DNA of 7,666 nucleotides from Bacillota bacterium (lineage in GTDB: Bacteria; Bacillota; Clostridia; Peptostreptococcales; Anaerovoracaceae): NCBI GenBank assembly GCA_016282655.1, contig JAEELK010000135.1:1-7666 (forward strand), written 5' to 3'. Below the pieces are notes generated by a model. The model ran no database searches. It saw nothing but the letters and a program-made list of their open reading frames with translations, and had not been told where the DNA came from. Position numbers and translations under genes: made by a program. Each line of letters starts with the position of its first letter. Position 1 is the first letter of the stretch. Below, one piece after another: positions 1-6,200 of the stretch.

Positions 1-1723
1 CTTCCCGGTCCTGCCGGCGCCGCGCCGCGCCGTCCGCCGCGGGATCCGCGGCGGGCCGGCCGCTCTCCCGGTTCAGCCGGCTGAGGTATTCCTTGCCGGA
101 GCCGAGCGCTTCTTTCTTTTCATTATAGTAATCGTAGTTGCCCAGATAATTGACGATCCCGTGCTCCGTCAGCTCCAGGATGCGGTCCGGCAGACGGTTG
201 AGCAGATAGCGGTCGTGCGAGATGATGAAGAGCGTGCCCGGGAACTGCAGCAGCGCTTCCTCAAAGACCTCCTTCGCCGCGATGTCCAGGTGGTTCGTCG
301 GCTCGTCCAGCAGCAGCACGTTGGCCCCGCCGAGCATCATCTTCAGCAGGGAGAGCCGGGCCTTTTCGCCGCCGGAGAGCGCGCGGACCTGCTTGAAGAC
401 GTCGTCCCCCCGGAAGAGGAAGGCGCCCAGCATGCTGCGGAGCTCGGTCTCCGTATACAAATGATAGGCGCTGTGCAGCTCCTCCAGCACCGTCTTGTCC
501 TCGGAGAGCAGCTTCTGCTCCTGGTCGTAGTAGCCGAACTGCACGTTCTGCCCCACGCGGAGATAGCCCTCGTCCGCCTTTTCCAGGCCGAGCAGGATCT
601 TGAAGAGGGTGGACTTGCCGACGCCGTTCGCGCCGACCATGCAGATCCGCTCGCCGCGCTTGACGTCCAGATCCACGCCGGAAAAGAGCCGGCGCACGCC
701 CTGCTCGCCCGCGAAGCTCTTGCTGAGCCCCTCCGCGTGCAGGACGTCCGTGCCGCTGGCGTAGTTCTCCTTGAAGCGGAGCCGCAGGCGGTCCTGCCGC
801 AGGTCCGGCTTCTCCAGGCGTTCCATCTGCGCCAGCCGCTTTTCCCGGCTCTGGGCGCGCTTGACGAGCTTCTCGGTGTTGTGTCCCTTGAAGCGCCGGA
901 TGATCTCCTCCTGCCTTGCGATCTCCTCCTGCTGCCGCTCGTAGTGGCGCAGCGCCTCTTCCTGCAGGGCTTCTTTCTTTTGGACGTAGTCGCTGTAGTT
1001 GCCGCGGTATGCCTTGAGACGGCCGCGGTCCAGGTCGAAGATCCGGTCCACCGTCCGGTCCAGGAAATAACGGTCGTGCGAGATCAGAAGCAGCGTGCCG
1101 TTGTAGTTGCGCAGATAGGCTTCCAGCCATTTCAGGGTGCCGATGTCCAGGTGGTTCGTCGGCTCGTCCAGGAAGAGCAGATCCGGCTTGCGGAGCAGCA
1201 GGGCGGCCAGGGCGAGGCGGGTGCTCTCGCCGCCGGAGAGCGCGGCGCAGGGCTGCTGCCAGCTGCGCTCCGGGAAGGCCATGCTGCTCAGGACGCCGGC
1301 GATCTCGCTGCGGAAGCTGTAGCCGCCGGCGTCCTCAAAGCGCTGCCGCAGCTCCTCCTGCCGCGCGATCAGGGCGGCCTGCGCCGCGCCCGCGGCCTCG
1401 ATCTGCGCCGGCAGCGCTTCCAGCTCTTCCTCCAGCGCGAGCAGGGGACGGAAGAGCTCCAGCATGGCCTCATAGACGCTGCAGTTCGCGTCGAAGCGGT
1501 CGCGCTGGTGCAGATAGCCCAGATTGAGGTCCGGCGCGCGGAAGACGGAGCCGCTGTCCGGCTCCAGCTCTCCGGCGAGCAGATCGAGCAGCGTGGTCTT
1601 GCCGGCCCCGTTCGGGCCGACGATGCCGACGCGGTCTCCCTTGTTGACCTGCAGGCTCACGTCCTCCAGGATCTGCGCGGTCCCGTAGGCTTTGTTCAGT
1701 TTGGATGCGGATAATAAGATCAT
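1..1723 (-). CDS. ABC-F family ATPase (YdiF/Uup-like), 3' end cut by window
   Basis: 574 codons are visible, read leftwards from ATG at 1721-1723; the C-terminus lies beyond base 1. Two ABC ATPase domains sit in one chain with no membrane segments, which defines the ABC-F group of cytosolic, ribosome-associated ATPases. Domain 1: Walker A GPNGAGKT at residues 36-43, signature LSGGE 162-166, Walker B ending in LDEPTNHLD with catalytic Glu187, switch His216. A charged, helical linker (about 245-315, rich in Glu, Arg and Gln) follows, as expected for the tRNA-interacting linker. Domain 2: GANGVGKS 364-371, LSGGE 449-453, Glu474, His503. B. subtilis YdiF is about 640 residues, so some 60-70 residues, probably a charged C-terminal tail, are missing. 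An AGGA lies 4 nt before the ATG, a modest ribosome site. The gene lies 61 bp behind the NTPase-Asp23 gene on the same strand, so cotranscription is likely. In B. subtilis ydiF also lies a few genes from groESL (memory). Housekeeping translation factor is likelier than antibiotic resistance, but the sequence cannot settle this. Confidence 0.93.
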   Translation of the reverse strand, partial: MILLSASKLNKAYGTAQILEDVSLQVNKGDRVGIVGPNGAGKTTLLDLLAGELEPDSGSVFRAPDLNLGYLHQRDRFDANCSVYEAMLELFRPLLALEEELEALPAQIEAAGAAQAALIARQEELRQRFEDAGGYSFRSEIAGVLSSMAFPERSWQQPCAALSGGESTRLALAALLLRKPDLLFLDEPTNHLDIGTLKWLEAYLRNYNGTLLLISHDRYFLDRTVDRIFDLDRGRLKAYRGNYSDYVQKKEALQEEALRHYERQQEEIARQEEIIRRFKGHNTEKLVKRAQSREKRLAQMERLEKPDLRQDRLRLRFKENYASGTDVLHAEGLSKSFAGEQGVRRLFSGVDLDVKRGERICMVGANGVGKSTLFKILLGLEKADEGYLRVGQNVQFGYYDQEQKLLSEDKTVLEELHSAYHLYTETELRSMLGAFLFRGDDVFKQVRALSGGEKARLSLLKMMLGGANVLLLDEPTNHLDIAAKEVFEEALLQFPGTLFIISHDRYLLNRLPDRILELTEHGIVNYLGNYDYYNEKKEALGSGKEYLSRLNRESGRPAADPAADGAARRRQDRE

Positions 1724-1784
1724 CGGGTCCTGTATCTTTCTGTATTTCTCAGTATTTCGAAGCGCAAGGCCGGCGCGGCGGGGA

Positions 1785-2588
1785 TCAGGTCAGGCTGCGG
1801 ATCTCCACGTCCACGCGGAGCACGTTGAAGGCCGTCATGGTCTCCACCTCCTGCGCGACGCGTTCCTGCACCTGCCGCCCCACCTCCATGAGCCGGGAAC
1901 CGTAGCTGCAGCGCAGGAGCAGGGAGATGCTGACGCCGTCGGAGGCGTTCTCCGTGATCACCCGCTGCACCTGGCTGACGCCCTCGATGCCGCGGCCGGC
2001 GTATTCCACCAGATCGCGGATGACCCGGTCCGAGATGAAATACTCTCCCAGATAGCTGTAGGTGGGGCGCAGCACCGTGCGCTCCTCCTCCTGCGGCCGC
2101 CCGCCGCGGCTGCGGAAGAAGCGGAGCGGGGAGAGGACGTAGCCGGAGAACTGGCGCTTGAGCTGGAAGGTGGGGGCGGGGATGACGTGGCGGCCCTTTT
2201 CCATGCGCTGCTTGGCAGCGAGCGCGCGCTCCGCCTCCGTGGTGATGGCTTCGATGGGGATCATCTCCGCGGGCTCGGGGAGCTCCAGGCGCGCGCAGAT
2301 CCGCTGCACCATCTCCTCCGAGGTCCCGAGCACGAGGATGCTCTCCGGCGCGGACTCGCGGATGGCCGCCATGACCTCGTCGCGGTGTTCGTCGCGCAGG
2401 TAGAGGGCGGCCTTGACGGCGCCGACCTTGGTCTCCTGGCGCTTGGCGGAGCGCCCCACGGCGACGTGGCTGCCCATGATGAAGAGGCCGTCGTCGAGGA
2501 TGGCCTCGATGCCCCGCTCCCTGCAGAGCTGCATGGCCTGAAAGCTCTTTCCCGTGCCGCTTTTTCCGTAAAGTCCGTAAATTATCAT
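1785..2588 (-). CDS. P-loop NTPase fused to C-terminal Asp23/Gls24-like domain
   Basis: 267 residues, no signal peptide or membrane segment. The N-terminus opens straight into a P-loop, GKSGTGKS at residues 8-15, followed by a hydrophobic strand ending in two aspartates (AILDDG, 29-34) that could serve as Walker B. A conserved-looking basic stretch (GRSAKRQETK, 45-54) follows. The middle (about 115-170) is charged and looks like a linker. Residues about 175-264 resemble the Asp23/Gls24 family of Gram-positive envelope-stress proteins: ISDRVIRDLV, then GIEGVSQV, a strand pair around VSISLLLRCSYG (219-230), a long helix with VGRQVQERVAQEVETM, and a final strand VLRVDVEI. Asp23 proteins normally consist of this domain alone, so the fusion suggests an ATP- or GTP-dependent partner or scaffold near the cell envelope; that is inference. 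The start is fixed because an in-frame TAG lies 9 bases before the ATG and the P-loop begins at residue 8. No Shine-Dalgarno is visible at normal distance. The gene leads a likely two-gene unit with the ABC-F gene. Confidence 0.85.
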   Translation of the reverse strand: MIIYGLYGKSGTGKSFQAMQLCRERGIEAILDDGLFIMGSHVAVGRSAKRQETKVGAVKAALYLRDEHRDEVMAAIRESAPESILVLGTSEEMVQRICARLELPEPAEMIPIEAITTEAERALAAKQRMEKGRHVIPAPTFQLKRQFSGYVLSPLRFFRSRGGRPQEEERTVLRPTYSYLGEYFISDRVIRDLVEYAGRGIEGVSQVQRVITENASDGVSISLLLRCSYGSRLMEVGRQVQERVAQEVETMTAFNVLRVDVEIRSLT

Positions 2589-2609
2589 AATATTCTATCG
2601 ACGAAACCC

Positions 2610-2638
2610 TTGATTCCGCCCCGCTGTTCTGCTATATT
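2610..2638 (+). promoter_or_regulatory. Sigma-A-type promoter of the ferredoxin gene
   Basis: TTGATT (2610-2615) and TATATT (2633-2638) are spaced by exactly 17 bp, each matching the consensus at four or five of six positions. Transcription would start near 2645, leaving an untranslated leader of about 70 nt before the ferredoxin ATG at 2716. Confidence 0.6.
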
Positions 2639-2658
2639 TCTTGAATAGGGTGCGGCAA
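2631..2658 (-). promoter_or_regulatory. Possible promoter for the leftward NTPase-Asp23/ABC-F unit
   Basis: On the minus strand TTGCCG (2658-2653) and TATAGC (2636-2631) are separated by 16 bp. The match is only moderate. Its -10 overlaps the -10 of the rightward ferredoxin promoter, so the two would compete for polymerase if both are real. A second option is TAGAAT directly in front of the gene (2598-2593), which would give an almost leaderless message but has no -35 box. Confidence 0.3.
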
Positions 2659-2673
2659 GGGAACCGCCCTGCC
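2654..2673 (+). other. Small imperfect hairpin in the ferredoxin leader
   Basis: GGCA (2654-2657) pairs with TGCC (2670-2673) and GGG (2659-2661) with CCC (2667-2669), with a bulged A at 2658 and a five-base loop. It sits inside the predicted leader, about 40 nt before the start codon. It has no T-run and could be structure by chance in GC-rich DNA; a regulatory role is unproven. Confidence 0.25.
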
Positions 2674-2715
2674 CCGCCCCGCTGCTAACATCGGTGTGAA
2701 ACAAGGAGGTATACT

Positions 2716-2886
2716 ATGGCTTATAAGATCGGTGACAACTGCATCAACTGCGGCGCCTGCGCCGCCGAGTGCCCCCAGGAAGCCATTTCGGAAGGCGACG
2801 GCAAGCACGTGATCGATCCCGACAAGTGTGTCGGCTGCGGTGCCTGCGCCGGCGTCTGCCCGGTCGGAGCTCCCGCGGAGGAGTAA
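2716..2886 (+). CDS. Ferredoxin, 2[4Fe-4S] clostridial type
   Basis: 56 residues, the usual size of small soluble clostridial ferredoxins, which carry electrons at low potential between cytoplasmic oxidoreductases such as pyruvate:ferredoxin oxidoreductase and hydrogenases. Two CxxCxxCxxxCP motifs are complete: Cys9, 12, 15, 19 and Cys38, 41, 44, 48. In this family the first three cysteines of one motif and the last of the other bind each cubane cluster. A short acidic loop (QEAISEGDGK) joins the two halves, which resemble each other as expected from the ancestral duplication. The start is supported by AAGGAGG at 2703-2709, six bases before the ATG. The gene appears monocistronic: it has its own promoter at 2610-2638 and a terminator at 2899-2933, and it is divergent from the NTPase gene. 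The partner enzyme is not in the window. Confidence 0.96.
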   Translation: MAYKIGDNCINCGACAAECPQEAISEGDGKHVIDPDKCVGCGACAGVCPVGAPAEE

Positions 2887-2898
2887 TCCGCTCTTGCG

Positions 2899-2933
2899 AA
2901 AAAGTGGGACGGGCCCTGCCTGTCCCATTTTTT
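2899..2933 (+). terminator. Rho-independent terminator after the ferredoxin gene
   Basis: TGGGAC (2905-2910) pairs with GTCCCA (2922-2927), with extra GG/CC pairing inside, and is followed by six Ts (2928-2933). Five As precede the stem (2899-2903), so it could also work for transcripts from the opposite strand. It begins 12 nt after the ferredoxin stop and separates that gene from groESL. Confidence 0.9.
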
Positions 2934-2975
2934 GTGCCTATATTCTAACATAGTTCGGTTTTTTTTGGAAAGCCC

Positions 2976-3004
2976 TTGACAAGAAAGTGGCAGGGGAGTA
3001 AATT
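2976..3004 (+). promoter_or_regulatory. Sigma-A promoter of the groESL operon
   Basis: A perfect TTGACA (2976-2981) is followed after 17 bp by TAAATT (2999-3004). A run of eight Ts (2959-2966) lies just upstream and may act as an UP-like element. The start of transcription would fall around 3010-3012, at the left edge of the CIRCE operator, the usual geometry for HrcA repression. Confidence 0.88.
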
Positions 3005-3008
3005 AGGT

Positions 3009-3035
3009 TTGGCACTCAGAGAGAAAGAGTGCTAA
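3009..3035 (+). promoter_or_regulatory. CIRCE operator (HrcA binding site)
   Basis: The site reads TTGGCACTC, nine bases (3018-3026), then GAGTGCTAA. The established CIRCE consensus is TTAGCACTC-N9-GAGTGCTAA; the spacing is exact and only one base of the left arm differs (A to G at 3011). HrcA bound here represses groESL; GroEL itself helps keep HrcA active, so heat or misfolded protein releases the operon. No hrcA gene is in the window. The operator also forms a hairpin in the 5' leader of the message. Confidence 0.95.
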
Positions 3036-3085
3036 CAAAAACAAAGTTCGCAAGAAGATTAAAATAGAAGAAAGGAAGCGAAACA

Positions 3086-3370
3086 ATGAAGATCAGACCT
3101 TTGGGAGACCGTGTGCTCATCAAGAGAGTGGAAGCGGAAGAAAAGACGAAGAGCGGCATCATCCTGCCCACCCAGGCCAAGGAGCAGCCCCAGCTGGCCC
3201 TCGTGCTGGCCGTCGGCCCCGGCGGCGTCGTGGACGGCAAGGAAGTCAAGATGGAAGTCGCGGAAGGCGACACCGTCATCTTCTCCAAGTATGCCGGCAC
3301 GGAGATCAAATACGAAGGCGAAGAATACACCATCCTCTCTCAGAGAGATATTCTGGCCATCCTCGGCTAA
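3086..3370 (+). CDS. groES: Co-chaperonin GroES (Cpn10)
   Basis: 94 residues, the normal length for bacterial GroES. The seven-membered ring it forms caps GroEL and closes the folding chamber in the cytosol. The N-terminal signature [13 protein letters not shown] (2-14) is complete. The mobile loop that docks on GroEL is at about 16-33 and contains the hydrophobic contact triplet Ile25-Ile26-Leu27 after SG. The body carries the expected VGPG (43-46), [16 protein letters not shown] and the final RDILAIL segment. AAAGGAAG at 3071-3078 lies seven bases before the ATG. It is the first gene of the operon, 20 bp before groEL, and transcription is governed by the 2976-3004 promoter and CIRCE. Confidence 0.98.
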   Translation: MKIRPLGDRVLIKRVEAEEKTKSGIILPTQAKEQPQLALVLAVGPGGVVDGKEVKMEVAEGDTVIFSKYAGTEIKYEGEEYTILSQRDILAILG

Positions 3371-3384
3371 GGGAAAGGAAGTAG

Positions 3385-5026
<1,642 letters not shown>

Positions 5027-5028
<2 letters not shown>

Positions 5029-5077
5029 GGTTTCCTTCCATCTAGTGTAGCGGCGTTGCCGCAAGGAAGGAAACCTT
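5027..5077 (+). repeat. Long palindrome 1 overlapping the groEL stop codon
   Basis: A 13-bp perfect inverted repeat: AAGGTTTCCTTCC (5027-5039) and its complement at 5065-5077. Inside lies a second small hairpin, GCGGC (5050-5054), loop GTT, GCCGC (5058-5062). The left arm includes the last two bases of the groEL stop codon. There is no T-run, so this is not a classical terminator. It may be a REP-like intergenic palindrome or a 3' mRNA stabiliser. Confidence 0.75.
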
Positions 5078-5078
5078 G

Positions 5079-5104
5079 AACATCCTCGGCTTCGCTCGGA
5101 TGTT
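5079..5104 (+). repeat. Palindrome 2, directly behind palindrome 1
   Basis: AACATCC (5079-5085) pairs perfectly with GGATGTT (5098-5104). The 12-base loop can add a GC-TTC-GC mini-stem (5089-5095). It starts two bases after palindrome 1 and ends 15 bases before the intrinsic terminator, so three successive hairpins end the groESL transcript. It lacks a T-run. Confidence 0.65.
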
Positions 5105-5119
5105 AGAACCAAGAGGAAT

Positions 5120-5151
5120 AACGCCGTCCCGAAAGGGACGGCGTTTTCTTT
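5120..5151 (+). terminator. Rho-independent terminator of groESL
   Basis: AACGCCGTCCC (5120-5130) and GGGACGGCGTT (5135-5145) form a perfect 11-bp stem closed by a GAAA tetraloop (5131-5134, GNRA type), followed by the T-rich stretch TTTTCTTT (5144-5151). This is the strongest terminator in the window. Confidence 0.95.
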
Positions 5152-5162
5152 CCCAAAAGGCA

Positions 5163-5191
5163 TTGCGAAGCCGCGGATTTTGCAATAAAAT
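5163..5191 (+). promoter_or_regulatory. Promoter of the D,D-carboxypeptidase gene
   Basis: TTGCGA (5163-5168) and TAAAAT (5186-5191) are 17 bp apart; the -10 matches five of six consensus bases. It lies just after the groESL terminator, which indicates that the carboxypeptidase is transcribed separately from groESL. The expected start near 5198 leaves a leader of about 25 nt. Confidence 0.65.
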
Positions 5192-5210
5192 AAACTATTA
5201 CAGAAATGAT

Positions 5211-5218
5211 AAAAGGAG
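5211..5218 (+). promoter_or_regulatory. Ribosome binding site that fixes the carboxypeptidase start
   Basis: AAAAGGAG at 5211-5218 is five bases before the ATG at 5224. An in-frame ATG at 5206 lies upstream of this site and has no ribosome site of its own, so 5224 is chosen as the start. Confidence 0.85.
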
Positions 5219-5223
5219 CATCT

Positions 5224-6096
5224 ATGGCGATCGCAATGAGAAACACGCGAAAGCACAGTGGCATCGTATTCGTCAGCCTCATCCTCGCGGCCATCCTGAT
5301 CATTACTTCCGCCGGCTGCGGCAGCGGGAGCGGGAGCGGCGGCACGCCGGAGGGCGGCACGGCCGCGCCCGTCAGCACGGACGCGGAACAGCCCGGCACG
5401 GATGGGCCGGAAGCGCCCGCCGAAGAAGGCTTTACGGCGGAGCAGCTGGCCGCCGCGCACGAACAGGCGCTCGCGAACGCGAAGATGGACGCGCAGCCGG
5501 CCATGGGCCAGGCGGAAGTGGCCCCGCAGGGCTTGCTCCTGCTGGTCAACAAGCAGCATCCGCTGCAGTCGGATTACGTGCCGGCCGAGCTGAAAGACAT
5601 CAAGTATTATGCCTCGGACCGCAGCGCCAGCACCCGCTACATGGTGCCCGCGGCGGCGGACGCCTTCCACGCGCTCTGCGAAGCGGCCAAGGAAGAGGCG
5701 GGCTATACCATCGTCATGACCACCGCCTACCGCAGCTACGGCTTCCAGCAGATCCTTTGGAACAACTACGTCAACAAGGACGGCGAGGCGGCGGCCTCCC
5801 GCTACAGCGCGCGGCCGGGCACGAGCGAGCACCAGACGGGGCTTGCCACGGACATCTCCGCGCCTTCCGTCAACTACCGCCTCACGAACGAATTCGGCGG
5901 CACGCCAGAGGGGCAGTGGGTGGCCGAGAACGCGCACCGTTTCGGCTTCATCCTGCGCTTCACCAAGGACGGGGAGCCCATCACCGGCTACATCTATGAG
6001 CCCTGGCACATCCGCTACGTCGGCCCGGAGACCGCGGCGGAGATCCACGCGCTCGGCATCACGCTGGAAGAATATCTTATCTTACTGGGACGTTAA
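5224..6096 (+). CDS. D-alanyl-D-alanine carboxypeptidase, VanY/M15B type, probable lipoprotein
   Basis: 290 residues. Members of peptidase family M15B are zinc enzymes that remove the terminal D-Ala from peptidoglycan stem peptides outside the membrane. The export signal is visible: basic start, hydrophobic stretch at about 14-28, then TSAGC with Cys32 as likely lipid-anchored residue. Ser at -3 of this lipobox is unusual, so an uncleaved anchor is the alternative. A low-complexity Gly/Ser/Pro/Glu linker spans about 33-68. The catalytic domain (about 100-290) has [10 protein letters not shown] (166-175), [10 protein letters not shown] with zinc ligands His203 and Asp210, and EPWH with general base Glu259 and zinc ligand His262: the complete M15B set. 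VanY in vancomycin-resistance clusters belongs to this family, but no van genes are nearby, so cell-wall maintenance is the likelier role. It has its own promoter and lies between groEL and guaB. Confidence 0.93.
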   Translation: MAIAMRNTRKHSGIVFVSLILAAILIITSAGCGSGSGSGGTPEGGTAAPVSTDAEQPGTDGPEAPAEEGFTAEQLAAAHEQALANAKMDAQPAMGQAEVAPQGLLLLVNKQHPLQSDYVPAELKDIKYYASDRSASTRYMVPAAADAFHALCEAAKEEAGYTIVMTTAYRSYGFQQILWNNYVNKDGEAAASRYSARPGTSEHQTGLATDISAPSVNYRLTNEFGGTPEGQWVAENAHRFGFILRFTKDGEPITGYIYEPWHIRYVGPETAAEIHALGITLEEYLILLGR

Positions 6097-6123
6097 CGGC
6101 GGCGCGCGAGCGCCTTTCCACAG

Positions 6124-6153
6124 GCCGCGGCCCATGCGGGGCGCGCGGCGTTT
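6124..6153 (+). terminator. Strong GC hairpin after the carboxypeptidase gene, terminator-like
   Basis: GCCGCGGCCC (6124-6133) pairs with GGGC (6139-6142) and CGCGGC (6144-6149), leaving one bulged G (6143) and a five-base loop. Only three Ts follow (6151-6153), so termination may be partial. A smaller hairpin, GGCGC-GCGA-GCGCC (6101-6114) followed by TTT, precedes it. Between the hairpin and guaB I see no recognisable promoter, so guaB may depend on read-through or on a promoter too weak to recognise. Confidence 0.5.
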
Positions 6154-6200
6154 CAAAACGGCGGCACCTCAGAACGAAAGGATCACAGAAAGGAAACGAC

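Noticed and set aside
161..1714. 517-codon open frame on the plus strand opposite the ABC-F gene
   Set aside because: The minus-strand frame carries two complete sets of ABC motifs; the plus-strand product is repetitive Leu/Val/Ala/Gln text without any family motif.
1..1723. Antibiotic-resistance ABC-F (ribosome protection) gene
   Set aside because: The interdomain linker is of the YdiF/Uup kind with no long arm loop that I can recognise, and the setting is a housekeeping one.
1692..2648. 318-codon plus-strand frame opposite the NTPase-Asp23 gene
   Set aside because: It spans two real genes' boundaries, and the minus-strand frame has a P-loop at its start and a structured C-terminal domain.
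5224..6096. Vancomycin-resistance vanY gene
   Set aside because: The catalytic family fits, but no vanH, vanA, vanX, vanR or vanS is nearby and M15B carboxypeptidases are common housekeeping enzymes.
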